From Halomonas sp. LR3S48 (GTDB lineage: Bacteria; Pseudomonadota; Gammaproteobacteria; Pseudomonadales; Halomonadaceae): a DNA stretch of 64,000 bases. The DNA lies in NCBI RefSeq assembly GCF_025725665.1, contig NZ_CP107009.1, forward strand, positions 372,001 to 436,000, written 5' to 3'. The notes under the pieces are model-generated. The model did not search any database, was not told the origin of the DNA, and saw only the letters and a program-made list of their open reading frames with translations. Shown here piece after piece: positions 39,059 through 47,802 of the stretch. Position 1 is the first letter of the stretch. Every line of letters starts with the position of its first letter. The position numbers and the translations under genes were made by a program.

Positions 39059-39802
39059 ATGACCCCGATTCTCACCGTCGAGCGCCTCGGCAAGGGCTTC
39101 GTGCTGCACGGCCAGGGCGGGCTCGCGCTTTCGGTAATGCGCGACCTCTCGCTCGAACTCCACCCGGGCGAGTGCCTGGTGCTGGCCGGACCCAGCGGCA
39201 TCGGCAAGAGCACGCTGCTCAAGATCCTCTACGGCAACTACCTGGCCGGCGAAGGGCATATCCGCCTGCACTTCAGCGACGGACCGCTTTCCCTCACCGA
39301 GCTGCCGGCCCACGCCTGGCACGCCCTGCGCCGCGACGTGATCGGCTATGTCAGCCAGTTCCTGCGCGTGGTGCCGCGGGTCTCGGCACGCGAGGTGGTG
39401 ATGGAACCGCTGCTGGCGCGCGGCGCCGATGCAGCCGAGGCCAGGGTGCGGGCCGAGACGCTGCTGGCGCGCCTCAACCTGCCCGAGCGGCTCTGGTCGC
39501 TGCCCCCCGGCACCTTCTCGGGCGGCGAGCAGCAGCGCGTCAACATCGCCCGTGGCTTCATCGGCGAGCATCCGCTGCTGCTGCTCGACGAGCCCACCGC
39601 TTCGCTGGACGCCGCCAACCGCGCGGTGGTGATCGAGCTGATCCGCGAGGCCAAGGCGCGCGGTGCCGCCATGCTCGGCATCTTCCACGACGAGGACGTG
39701 CGCGAGCGGGTGGCCGATCACCTGCTGCCGCTCGAATCGTTCATGGCGCCGTCCCTCGCACCCTCCGCTCAACCGACTTCTCGAGGCCTCCCCCATGCAT
39801 GA
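39059..39802 (+). CDS. phnL: C-P lyase ATP-binding subunit PhnL
   Basis: 247 residues. Second ABC-type ATPase of the C-P lyase system. Walker A GPSGIGKST, then GYVSQFLRVVPRVSAREVVMEPLL and FSGGEQQRVNIARGFIGEHPLLLLDEPTASLD, all highly typical of PhnL. ATG 39059 is chosen because GAGGAG lies 6 bases upstream; ATG 39041, which overlaps phnK as ATGA, would add six residues. Overlaps phnM by 8 bases. Confidence 0.93.
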   Translation: MTPILTVERLGKGFVLHGQGGLALSVMRDLSLELHPGECLVLAGPSGIGKSTLLKILYGNYLAGEGHIRLHFSDGPLSLTELPAHAWHALRRDVIGYVSQFLRVVPRVSAREVVMEPLLARGADAAEARVRAETLLARLNLPERLWSLPPGTFSGGEQQRVNIARGFIGEHPLLLLDEPTASLDAANRAVVIELIREAKARGAAMLGIFHDEDVRERVADHLLPLESFMAPSLAPSAQPTSRGLPHA

Positions 39803-40937
39803 ACAGATCCTCAGCAACGCCCGGTTGGTCCTCGACGATGAGGACGTGATGGGCAGCCTGGTGATCCGCGACGGTTCGATCGCCGCGCTCGACACCGCCC
39901 CAAGCCGCCATCCCGCGGCGGTCGACTGCGGCGGCGACTACCTGCTGCCCGGGCTGGTCGAGCTGCACACCGACAACATGGAGAAGTACTTCCAGCCGCG
40001 CCCCAAGGTGGCCTGGCCGGCGCGCCAGGCGGCGCTGGCCCACGACGCCCAGATGGCGGCGAGCGGCATCACCACGGTGTTCGACGCCGTGGCCATCGGC
40101 GACGTCAACAAGGAGAGCATGCGCCACCAGGCGCTCACCGAGATGTGCCGGGCGATCGACGACATCGTCGACGCCGGCCTGGCGCGAGTCGACCATCGCC
40201 TGCACCTGCGCTGCGAGGTCAGCCAGGCCGAGACGCTTGCGCGCTTCCGCGAGCTCGCCGACCTGCCGCGACTGGGCCTGGTGTCGCTGATGGATCATAC
40301 CCCCGGCCAGCGTCAGTTCGTCTCGTTCGAGGCCTACAGCACCTACTACCAAGGCAAGTACGGCCTGAGCGACGAGGAGCTCGCGGCGTTCGTCGAGCGC
40401 CAGGTCGCCAGCAGCGCCCGCTACAGCGCCGAGCACCGGCGCGCTATCGCCGCGGAGTGTCACGCGCGCGGGCTGGCGCTGGCCAGCCACGACGACGCCA
40501 CCCTCGAGCACGTCGCCGAGAGCCACGAATACGGCACGCGGGTGGCCGAGTTTCCCACCACGCGGGAGGCCGCCGAGGCTTCGCACCGGGCCGGCATGGC
40601 GGTGATGATGGGCGCCCCCAACGTAGTGCGCGGCGGCTCGCACTCCGGCAATATCGCCGCCGCCGAGCTGGTCGCACAGGGGGTGCTGGACGTGCTCTCT
40701 TCCGACTACTATCCGGCGGCGCTGCTCGACGCGGTATTTCGCATCGCGCGGATGGAGAACGGCTACGCGCTGCCGCGGGCCGTGGCCACGGCCACGCGGC
40801 TGCCCGCCGAGGCGGTGGGGCTCGCCGACCGCGGCCGACTCGCCCCCGGGCTGCGCGCCGACCTGATTCGGGTGCGGTTGTGCGACGACCATCCGCTGGT
40901 TGAGCGGGTATGGTCCGCCGGACGGCAGGTGCACTGA
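39795..40937 (+). CDS. phnM: RPnTP hydrolase PhnM
   Basis: 380 residues. Amidohydrolase-superfamily enzyme that removes pyrophosphate from ribose-1-phosphonate-5-triphosphate before C-P cleavage. Metal site LVELHTDNMEKYF (H58, D60), SHDDATLEH and the late RGGSHSGNIAAAELVAQGVLDVLSSDYYPAALLDAVF are present. Ends in TGATG with phnN. Confidence 0.95.
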   Translation: MHEQILSNARLVLDDEDVMGSLVIRDGSIAALDTAPSRHPAAVDCGGDYLLPGLVELHTDNMEKYFQPRPKVAWPARQAALAHDAQMAASGITTVFDAVAIGDVNKESMRHQALTEMCRAIDDIVDAGLARVDHRLHLRCEVSQAETLARFRELADLPRLGLVSLMDHTPGQRQFVSFEAYSTYYQGKYGLSDEELAAFVERQVASSARYSAEHRRAIAAECHARGLALASHDDATLEHVAESHEYGTRVAEFPTTREAAEASHRAGMAVMMGAPNVVRGGSHSGNIAAAELVAQGVLDVLSSDYYPAALLDAVFRIARMENGYALPRAVATATRLPAEAVGLADRGRLAPGLRADLIRVRLCDDHPLVERVWSAGRQVH

Positions 40938-41503
40938 TGGGCGCCTTGGCCGAGGCAGCGGCTGGGCGGCTCGTCTATGTGATGGGCCCCAGTGGGGTGG
41001 GCAAGGACAGCCTGCTCGACGCTGCACGTCGACGACATCCTGAATGGCTGGTGGCGCATCGCTACATCACCCGGCCGAGCAGCGCGAGCGAGGACAGCGT
41101 GAGCCTGAGCCGTGCGGAGTTCGCCTGGCGCCGTCAGGCGGGGCTGTTCTGCCTCGACTGGCAGGCCCACGGGCTCGATTACGCGCTGGGGCTCGAGGTG
41201 TGTGCCTGGCTCGAGCGCGGCGCCACGGTGCTGGTCAACGGCAGTCGGCGTGCCCTGCCGTTGGCCGAGGCGCGCTTCCCCCGACAGCTGCACCCGGTGA
41301 TGGTAACGGCTCGGCCGGAGGTGCTGCGCGAGCGGCTCCAGCAGCGGGGGCGGGAAAGCCGCGAGCAGATCGCGGCCCGGCTCGAGCGGCATCGCCAGCT
41401 CGAGCGAGCCTGTCCCGGCGTGCACCGCCTGGACAACAGCGGAGCGCTCGAATCCACGCTGGCGGCTCTCGAGGCCTGGCTGGCCGAGGAGTGCGTCTCG
41501 TGA
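40937..41503 (+). CDS. phnN: Ribose 1,5-bisphosphokinase PhnN
   Basis: 188 residues. Phosphorylates ribose 1,5-bisphosphate to PRPP, salvaging the sugar released by C-P lyase. Walker A-type MGPSGVGKDSLL at residues 16-27 and RYITRPSSASEDSVSLSRAEF, as in guanylate-kinase-like PhnN. ATG 40937 overlaps the phnM stop by one base and is favoured over an earlier ATG at 40910 inside phnM. Confidence 0.92.
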   Translation: MGALAEAAAGRLVYVMGPSGVGKDSLLDAARRRHPEWLVAHRYITRPSSASEDSVSLSRAEFAWRRQAGLFCLDWQAHGLDYALGLEVCAWLERGATVLVNGSRRALPLAEARFPRQLHPVMVTARPEVLRERLQQRGRESREQIAARLERHRQLERACPGVHRLDNSGALESTLAALEAWLAEECVS

Positions 41504-42327
41504 GGCTGCGCTTCGTGGGCACCGGCGACAGCGCCCAGGTGCCGCGCTTCGGCTGCGACTGCTCGGCCTGCCAGCGCGCCAGGGTGCTGAGCTGCCATCG
41601 GCGTGGGCCCTGCTGTGCCGAGGTGCGGGTGGACGGGCAGCGCTACCTGCTCGATGCGGGGCGCATGGACCTTGCCGAAAGCTGTGAGCGTGAGCGCCCT
41701 GCGGCGATCCTGCTGACGCACTACCACGTCGACCATGTGCAGGGCCTGTTTCACCTGCGCTGGGGTACGGGCGAGCCGATTCCCGTCTACGGCCCCAAGG
41801 ATCCGCAGGGCTGTGCCGATCTCCACCAGCATGCCGGCGTGCTCGCCTTCCAACCGGGGCTCAAGCCGTTCCGCCCGCTGCACCTCGAGGGCTTGGAGGC
41901 GATCCCGGTACCGCTCAACCACAGCAAGCCGACGCTGGGCTACTGTCTCGACGACGGCGGCTCGCGGCTGGCCTACCTTACCGATACCTGCGGGCTGCCG
42001 CCCGAGACCGAGCGCTTCCTGCGCCGCTGGCGGCCCGATGCGGTGGTGCTCGATGCCACGCATCCGGCCAGCCACACCGAGCCGCGCAATCACAACACGC
42101 TGTCGATGGCGCTGGAGATCGTCGAGCGGCTGGCACCGCAGCGGGCCTGGCTGACCCACCTGAGCCATGCCGTCGATGCCGAGGCCATGGTCGCGCCGCT
42201 GGTATTGCCGCCGCACGTGGCGCTGGCGCAGGACGGTGACGAGCACGAGCTTTGCGTGCCGTACGATGGGGCCGGTCGAGGAGCTGAACGTCACGCCGCG
42301 GGGCTAGCCCGAAGCGCCCCTGGATAA
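41500..42327 (+). CDS. phnP: Phosphoribosyl 1,2-cyclic phosphodiesterase PhnP
   Basis: 275 residues. Metallo-beta-lactamase-fold enzyme that opens the 1,2-cyclic ribose phosphate left by C-P lyase. Metal motif LTHYHVDHVQG; the N-terminal FGCDCSACQRAR carries the structural zinc cysteines of PhnP; the late NHNTLSMALEIVERL and LTHLSHAVDAEA also fit. GTG 41500 overlaps the phnN stop as GTGA; GTG 41491 would add three residues. The C-terminal 20 residues are unconserved. No phnO acetyltransferase gene lies between phnN and phnP. Confidence 0.92.
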   Translation: MRLRFVGTGDSAQVPRFGCDCSACQRARVLSCHRRGPCCAEVRVDGQRYLLDAGRMDLAESCERERPAAILLTHYHVDHVQGLFHLRWGTGEPIPVYGPKDPQGCADLHQHAGVLAFQPGLKPFRPLHLEGLEAIPVPLNHSKPTLGYCLDDGGSRLAYLTDTCGLPPETERFLRRWRPDAVVLDATHPASHTEPRNHNTLSMALEIVERLAPQRAWLTHLSHAVDAEAMVAPLVLPPHVALAQDGDEHELCVPYDGAGRGAERHAAGLARSAPG

Positions 42328-42425
42328 GGTCCGTTACCCAGCCACCCAACTCCCTTACCTGCTGTCTCAGGCGGCTGAACTATGGTGGTGAAAGAGCCTT
42401 CGTCCGGACAACAGGGAGAGAGTCC

Positions 42426-43595
42426 ATGAAAGCGCTGTGTTGGCACGGAAAGAACGACATCCGCTACGAGACGGTTCCCGACCCCCACATCGAGCATCCT
42501 CGCGACGCCATCGTCAACGTGAGCAGTTGCGCCATCTGCGGTTCCGACCTGCACCTCTACCATCATTTCATTCCCGGCATGGAGTCGGGCGACGTGGTGG
42601 GCCATGAGTTCATGGGTGAAGTCATGGAAGTCGGGGGCGATACCCGCGACCTCAAGGTCGGCGACCGCGTCGTGGTGCCCTTCACCATCACTTGCGGCGA
42701 ATGTGACCAGTGCCGGCGCGGCAATTTCTCGGTGTGCGAACGTTCCAACCGCAACAAGGCGCTGGCCGACAAGGTCTTCGGCCACGGCGGGGCGGGGCTG
42801 TTCGGTTACTCCCATCTCACCGGCGGCTATGCCGGCGGCCAGGCGGAGTTCGTCCGCGTACCCTTCGCCGACCAGACGCACATCAAGGTGCCGGACAGCC
42901 TGACCGACGAGCAGGTGCTGTTCCTCGGCGACATCTTTCCCACCGGCTGGCAGGCCGCCGTGGCGTGCGAGATCGAACCCACCGACACCGTGGCGATCTG
43001 GGGGGCGGGGCCGGTCGGCCAGTTCTGCGTGCGCAGCGCCGTGCTGCTCGGCGCCGAGCAGGTCGTGGTGATCGACAATGTGCCCGAACGCTTGGCCATG
43101 GCCGAGGCCGGTGGGGCGATCGCCATCAACTTCGACGAAGAGAGCGTGCTCGCCCGCCTGCAGGAGCTGACCCGCGGCAAGGGCCCGGAGAAGTGCATCG
43201 ATGCGGTGGGCCTGGAGTCGCACGTGCCGCGCTCGGTCGACTCCGTCTACGACCGGGTCAAGCAGGCCCTGATGCTGGAGAGCGACCGGGCTCACGTGCT
43301 GCGGGAGATGATCTACGTCTGCCGCCCGGCCGGCATCCTGTCGATCCCGGGCGTCTACGGTGGCCTGGTCGACAAGATCCCCATGGGACCGCTGATGAAC
43401 AAGGGGTTGACGGTGCGTACCGGCCAGACCCACGTCAAGCGCTGGACCGACGACCTGCTGCGCATGATCGACGAGGGGCAGATCGATCCTTCCTTCGTAG
43501 TGACGCATACCGCTGGACTGGAACAGGGCCCGGACATGTACAACACCTTCCGCAACAAGCAGGACGGCTGCGTGAAGGTGGTGCTCAAGCCCTGA
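42426..43595 (+). CDS. Zinc-dependent alcohol dehydrogenase (formaldehyde dehydrogenase-like)
   Basis: 389 residues, cytoplasmic. Catalytic zinc residues C in CAICGSD and H-E in GHEFMGEV; structural zinc cysteines in CGECDQCRRGNFSVC; Rossmann motif GAGPVGQFCVRSAVLLGA with the acidic residue VIDNVPERL, favouring NAD. The insertion GLFGYSHLTGGYAGGQAEFVRVPFAD resembles glutathione-independent formaldehyde dehydrogenases and related long ADHs. Its substrate cannot be assigned. AGGGAGAG precedes ATG 42426. Immediately followed by a small membrane protein gene. Confidence 0.9.
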   Translation: MKALCWHGKNDIRYETVPDPHIEHPRDAIVNVSSCAICGSDLHLYHHFIPGMESGDVVGHEFMGEVMEVGGDTRDLKVGDRVVVPFTITCGECDQCRRGNFSVCERSNRNKALADKVFGHGGAGLFGYSHLTGGYAGGQAEFVRVPFADQTHIKVPDSLTDEQVLFLGDIFPTGWQAAVACEIEPTDTVAIWGAGPVGQFCVRSAVLLGAEQVVVIDNVPERLAMAEAGGAIAINFDEESVLARLQELTRGKGPEKCIDAVGLESHVPRSVDSVYDRVKQALMLESDRAHVLREMIYVCRPAGILSIPGVYGGLVDKIPMGPLMNKGLTVRTGQTHVKRWTDDLLRMIDEGQIDPSFVVTHTAGLEQGPDMYNTFRNKQDGCVKVVLKP

Positions 43596-43637
43596 GCTTC
43601 GACTGCATCCGAGCCATGAATGGACAAGGAGGTGAGC

Positions 43638-44231
43638 ATGAATCTCGATAGGAGCCGTTCCCTGCAGGGTACCGACAGGTTGGCGCGTGGAATTGGTTGG
43701 CTGGGCATCGGTATGGGCCTTTTCCAACTGCTTGCGCCCCGTAGCGTGACCCAGTCGCTGGGTGTCGAAGGATCGGAGGCGCTGGTGCGTTCCTGCGGGG
43801 TCCGAGGTGTGGTGACCGGCATCGGTGCGCTGACCGAGGATCCCAAGCCGGCACTCTGGGCGAAGGCAGCCGGGGATATCCTCGATCTGGCGGTGTTGAG
43901 CTTCCTGCTCACCGACCGAGACCATCCCAAGCAGGGCAGCGTGAAACTGGCCATGGGCATGGTCGGCGCGTCGGCCGCGACCACCCTCTACTGTGTGCAG
44001 GCGCAGGCCCAGCGGCATGTCTACCAGGGCGGTCGCACCCCCGATTACAGCGGCCGCAGCGGCTTCCCCCAAGGCGTGGCCAAGGCCCGCGGTGCGGCCG
44101 CTGGAAGCGGTAGCGCGCGCCCCGCGGCGCTGCCCTCACCGGCCCGCTCGCCCGGCTCGCGCATGCAGGACACTTCACCGCGTCACGTCGATACCAGTGG
44201 CTACAGGAAAGGCAGCGACTTCGATTATTGA
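43638..44231 (+). CDS. Small membrane protein of unknown function
   Basis: 197 residues. Hydrophobic segments lie near residues 18-35, 65-80, 87-97 and 110-125, followed by a hydrophilic, Ala/Ser/Arg-rich C terminus that looks disordered. It resembles DUF4267-type or cyclase-dehydrase-annotated proteins often found with alcohol dehydrogenases, which is a weak assignment. AAGGAGGTG sits 3-11 bases before ATG 43638, deciding this start over ATG 43620. Forms a two-gene unit with the dehydrogenase and ends at a strong terminator. Confidence 0.7.
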   Translation: MNLDRSRSLQGTDRLARGIGWLGIGMGLFQLLAPRSVTQSLGVEGSEALVRSCGVRGVVTGIGALTEDPKPALWAKAAGDILDLAVLSFLLTDRDHPKQGSVKLAMGMVGASAATTLYCVQAQAQRHVYQGGRTPDYSGRSGFPQGVAKARGAAAGSGSARPAALPSPARSPGSRMQDTSPRHVDTSGYRKGSDFDY

Positions 44232-44255
44232 CAGTCGCTGCGCCGATATCCACAT

Positions 44256-44285
44256 GCCGAGCCTCGTGAGGCTCGGCTTTTTTTT
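44256..44285 (+). terminator. Terminator after the ADH/membrane protein pair
   Basis: A 9-base stem (44256-44264 with 44269-44277) followed by eight T. Confidence 0.93.
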
Positions 44286-44354
44286 GTGGTTTCATCGTAG
44301 CCGTGGTCATAGGGCCCGCGGCAGTGCCAGAATGAAGGCTTCAGGAGGAAGCCC

Positions 44355-45692
44355 ATGACGCAGATGCACTGGCAGCAATTGCTCGACCCTTCGCGGCTGC
44401 ACGGAAAGCCCACCAGCGGCCGTGACGAGATCGGCCGCAGCCCGTTCCACAAGGATCATGATCGCATCGTCTTCTCCGGCTCGTTCCGGCGACTGGGGCG
44501 CAAGACCCAGGTTCATCCGCTGACCGACAACGACCATATTCACACCCGCCTGACCCACTCCCTGGAGGTGGGCTGCGTGGGGCGCAGTCTGGGAATGATC
44601 GTCGGCGAGCTGCTGCGTGAACGGCTGCCCAACTGGATCACACCGGCCGACCTCGGCGTGATCGTCCAGGCCGCCTGTCTGGGCCACGACATCGGCAACC
44701 CGCCCTTTGGCCATGCCGGCGAATACGCCATCCGCGACTGGTTCAAGCGCGCCGAGCGCGATGGCAGCGGGCTACTCGAGGGATTGAGCGAACATGAACG
44801 AGCCGACCTGCTGACCTACGAGGGCAATGCCCAGGGCTTTCGCATCGTCACCCAGATCGAATACAACCAGTTTCGCGGCGGCATGCGCCTGACCGCGGCC
44901 ACTCTGGGCACGCTGCTGAAGTATCCCTGGACCGTGGAGCACGGCGGCAGTGCCGGCAAGTTCGGTTGCTACCAGTCGGAGCGGTCGCTGCTCGAAGACG
45001 TGACCCGCAGCCTGGGGCTGCTGCCGCGCGGCGAGGGGCGCTGGTGCCGGCACCCGTTGGCCTGGCTGGTGGAGGCTGCCGACGACATCTGCTATGCCCT
45101 GCTGGATCTCGAGGACGGCCTGGAGATGGGTATCCTGCGTTTCGACGAGGTGGCCGAGGTATTGTTGCTGATCGCCGGCGACGCGCCGCCGGATTATCCG
45201 CATATGGTCCGCGACGGCGTCTCGCAGCGGCGGCGCATCGCTGCCCTGCGCGGCGCCGCCATGGAGCGGGCGGTCAACGACGTGGGCGCCGTGTTCGTCG
45301 AGCACGAGACGGCGCTGCTCAATGGCACACTTTCCAGCGACTTGCTCGAGCTCTGCCACCCCGATCTGGGCTGGGGCGTGGCGGCGGCCAAGCAGCTCGC
45401 CCGCGAGCGCATCTTCCAGAACGAGCGCAAGGCCAAGCTGGAGATCGGCGCCTACACCACCCTTGGCATCCTGCTCGAAGCCTTCATCGGTGCCGCCCAC
45501 GAATTGCACTTCACCGGCCAATCGAGCTTCAAGCATCAGCGGGTGCTGGCGTTGATCGGTGAGAATACGCCGCGCCCCTCCTGGACGCTCTACGACAGCT
45601 ATCGGCGCATGCTCGACTTCATCGGCGGCATGACCGACCACTACGCGGTGGACCTGGCCCAGGAGATGGGCGGTCGCCTCAGGGGGGACTGA
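44355..45692 (+). CDS. dgt: dGTPase family dNTP triphosphohydrolase
   Basis: 445 residues. HD-domain enzyme that hydrolyses dGTP (or other dNTPs) to the nucleoside and triphosphate. Motifs are FRRLGRKTQVHPL, HTRLTHSLEVG with H68, and LGHDIGNPPFGHAGE with H111-D112. AGGAGG precedes ATG 44355. Single gene after a terminator. The family includes housekeeping enzymes and anti-phage dNTP depleters; this one looks like the common chromosomal type, but its neighbourhood with a NERD and a Sir2 gene is noted. Confidence 0.92.
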   Translation: MTQMHWQQLLDPSRLHGKPTSGRDEIGRSPFHKDHDRIVFSGSFRRLGRKTQVHPLTDNDHIHTRLTHSLEVGCVGRSLGMIVGELLRERLPNWITPADLGVIVQAACLGHDIGNPPFGHAGEYAIRDWFKRAERDGSGLLEGLSEHERADLLTYEGNAQGFRIVTQIEYNQFRGGMRLTAATLGTLLKYPWTVEHGGSAGKFGCYQSERSLLEDVTRSLGLLPRGEGRWCRHPLAWLVEAADDICYALLDLEDGLEMGILRFDEVAEVLLLIAGDAPPDYPHMVRDGVSQRRRIAALRGAAMERAVNDVGAVFVEHETALLNGTLSSDLLELCHPDLGWGVAAAKQLARERIFQNERKAKLEIGAYTTLGILLEAFIGAAHELHFTGQSSFKHQRVLALIGENTPRPSWTLYDSYRRMLDFIGGMTDHYAVDLAQEMGGRLRGD

Positions 45693-45763
45693 GTGGATGA
45701 GGAGGTGGCAGCGAGGGCTCTGGACCACTCGCTTGCGCATTACCACCTATGATTGAGCCGGCC

Positions 45764-46678
45764 TCATATCGAGGGCTCTCCCAGCGCCGGGTTCCGGTCC
45801 AGCTCCGCGGCCCGCTCGATCAGAACCGCGATGACCCTGTCGTGCAGCGCCGTGTCGAGCTCGCCGAGACGGCGTTCGCTGAGCTGCTCACTAAGCGAGT
45901 CGCCGCTGACGACCATCAAACCATCCGGCGTGCCGGCGCAGGTAATGTCCCAGCCGGGCAGGGCGAGCACGCCAAGTACCGGTACCGGTTGGCCGCAGCG
46001 TTGTTCGAGCCACTTGGCGAGCCAGCGTGAGGCGCGCAGCGTCTTGACCAGCGGACGATGCTCGCTCCAGCCGGGGAAACGCAGCCGCTTCGGTTCGACC
46101 GTGACCAGGTTGATCTCGCGCCCGTCGGCGGTGAATGGGCGAGTGCGAGCGCGTGTATCGACCGCGAAGACGCCATGGGGTGTAACGGCCACATGGTCGA
46201 TGATGTCGCTGTCGGTCGGCACGTCGTGAAAGACGAAATAAGGGTGGGCCTCGGGACGCACCAGGCGCTCCAGCTCCTGCCCCACGGCCAGTTCGCAGGC
46301 CAGCCCCAGCTTGATGCGTCGGATATGCTGGAAATCGCGAATCAGCAGGAAACAATAGACCAGCACCAGTACGGTGCTCAGTGCACCGTAGAGTGCCCAT
46401 TCGAGCCAGTTCTGGCGGCTGGTGAATAGCATGCGACCCATGCCATACACTAGGGGTGCCAGGGTCACGATGGGGCCCAGTGCGCCGTTGAGAAACAGCG
46501 TGGCGAAAGCGCGGTCGAGCCGGTCGCGCAGGGCTTGGCCGGGCTCGCGCAACTGGCGGGCATTGAAAGGCGAGCGGACACGGGCATCATGCAGGTTGCG
46601 CAAGGCGATGACGATCATGGCCATGGCCCCGAGGGGGAACAGGAAGATGAGAGGCAACAGGTATTCCAGCCAGGCCAT
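45764..46678 (-). CDS. Membrane-anchored NERD-domain protein
   Basis: 304 residues. Three N-terminal hydrophobic segments (about 3-26, 58-82 and 93-115) and then a NERD (nuclease-related) domain from about 125: ELAVGQELERLV, then DSDIIDHVAVTPHGVFAVDTRARTR. The last motif is where endonuclease-like folds carry (D/E)xK; here it is DTRAR, so catalytic competence is uncertain. Function unknown; NERD proteins are linked to DNA processing. Convergent with dgt (71-base gap, no clear terminator) and divergent from the sirtuin gene. Confidence 0.82.
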   Translation of the reverse strand: MAWLEYLLPLIFLFPLGAMAMIVIALRNLHDARVRSPFNARQLREPGQALRDRLDRAFATLFLNGALGPIVTLAPLVYGMGRMLFTSRQNWLEWALYGALSTVLVLVYCFLLIRDFQHIRRIKLGLACELAVGQELERLVRPEAHPYFVFHDVPTDSDIIDHVAVTPHGVFAVDTRARTRPFTADGREINLVTVEPKRLRFPGWSEHRPLVKTLRASRWLAKWLEQRCGQPVPVLGVLALPGWDITCAGTPDGLMVVSGDSLSEQLSERRLGELDTALHDRVIAVLIERAAELDRNPALGEPSI

Positions 46679-46786
46679 CGGGGTTCGTCCTTGCCGGTGA
46701 ACGTCACATAAGCATTACATTCTAGACAACCTGAGGTACGCAGGGCCATGTTCAGTACTAGCATTGTCCGAAAATTGTCTGCGCTC

Positions 46787-46871
46787 GGTCATACGGCGTT
46801 AAAAATCAGCTCAAAGTATTCATTTACACCCGTAAACTCCATCTTTTCGCTGATTTTTGCCTTGTCTGACC
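46787..46871. repeat. 85-base nested inverted repeat between the NERD and sirtuin genes
   Basis: Five paired blocks nest around a CACC-type loop: GGTCA (46787) with TGACC (46867), GGC with GCC, AAAAATCAGC (46801) with GCTGATTTTT (46849), AAA with TTT, TTTAC (46823) with GTAAA (46832). Much more AT-rich than its surroundings. It could be an intergenic repeat element (MITE or REP-like) or a structured leader RNA for the sirtuin gene. A smaller GTCT/AGAC hairpin follows at 46882-46893. Confidence 0.7.
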
Positions 46872-46932
46872 TTCGCTCGCCGTCTTTTCAGACTATGCCT
46901 AGGGCAATGCACTGCATCATGACGGATAGACG

Positions 46933-47802
46933 ATGAACGATACACGACAGCCCGCCGTGACAGAAGCCACCGAACGCCTGCGGGAGTTCATGGCCTGCCA
47001 TCCACGCCTGGCCGTGCTTACCGGTGCCGGGGTCAGCACCGATAGCGGCATTCCCGACTATCGGGATGCTTCAGGGGCCTGGAAGTGCGCCCCGCCCATG
47101 CAGCACCGGCTGTTCATGAGCAGCCATGCCGCGCGGCAGCGCTACTGGGCACGAGCGCTGGTAGGGTTTCGCACGCTGCACCGGGCCCGCCCGAGTGGCG
47201 CTCACCGGGCCCTGGCCCGGCTGGAGGAGGCGGGGAGCGTTCACGGCCTCATTACCCAGAACGTCGACGGGTTGCACCAGAAGGCCGGTTCGCTGCGAGT
47301 CATCGATCTGCATGGCCGCGCCGAGCAAGTGCGTTGCATGAGCTGTGGTGCCCTGCGCATGCGCCATGACCTGCATGCGGAACTGGCCGAGCGCAATCCC
47401 CGCTGGGGGGGAATGAAGGCCGAGGTGCGGCCGGACGGAGATGCCGATATCGAAACGGACTTCTCTGCCTTTGAAGTGCCCAGCTGCCGACGCTGCCGCC
47501 AGGGGATATGGAAGCCCGACGTCGTGTTCTTTGGTGACAGCGTGCCTTCCGAGCGGGTGGCGCGGGCCCGTGCCATGGTCGACGAGGCCGCGGCCCTGCT
47601 GGTGGTGGGGTCGTCGCTGATGGTCTATTCCGGTTATCGCTTCGCACGCCAGGCCCATGCCAGCGGCAAGCCGATCGCCTGTCTCAATCTGGGACGCACC
47701 CGCGCCGATGGCCTCTACTCGCTCAAGCTCGAGGCACCGGTGGGGGCAGTTCTCTCGGGGGTGGCCGCCACCCTTATGGACGGGGATCGAGCGGCAGGCT
47801 GA
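46933..47802 (+). CDS. Sir2-family NAD-dependent protein deacylase
   Basis: 289 residues. Removes acyl groups from lysines using NAD. NAD-binding LTGAGVSTDSGIPDYRD (residues 29-44), TQNVDGLHQKAGS (108-120), catalytic H127 in DLHGRA, and zinc cysteines C135, C138, C185 and C188. The GVSTDSGIPDYR form is that of class II (SIRT4-like) sirtuins rather than E. coli CobB (class III). Its 3' end overlaps the convergent lipoprotein gene by 29 bases. Confidence 0.92.
   Translation: MNDTRQPAVTEATERLREFMACHPRLAVLTGAGVSTDSGIPDYRDASGAWKCAPPMQHRLFMSSHAARQRYWARALVGFRTLHRARPSGAHRALARLEEAGSVHGLITQNVDGLHQKAGSLRVIDLHGRAEQVRCMSCGALRMRHDLHAELAERNPRWGGMKAEVRPDGDADIETDFSAFEVPSCRRCRQGIWKPDVVFFGDSVPSERVARARAMVDEAAALLVVGSSLMVYSGYRFARQAHASGKPIACLNLGRTRADGLYSLKLEAPVGAVLSGVAATLMDGDRAAG

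Noticed and set aside
46719..46730. Possible third PhnF palindrome (ATTCTAGACAAC)
   Set aside because: The left half is degenerate and no phn gene is near; treated as chance.
46748..46936. 62-codon frame upstream of the sirtuin gene
   Set aside because: It runs through the nested hairpin and lacks a ribosome site; the structure explains the sequence better than coding.
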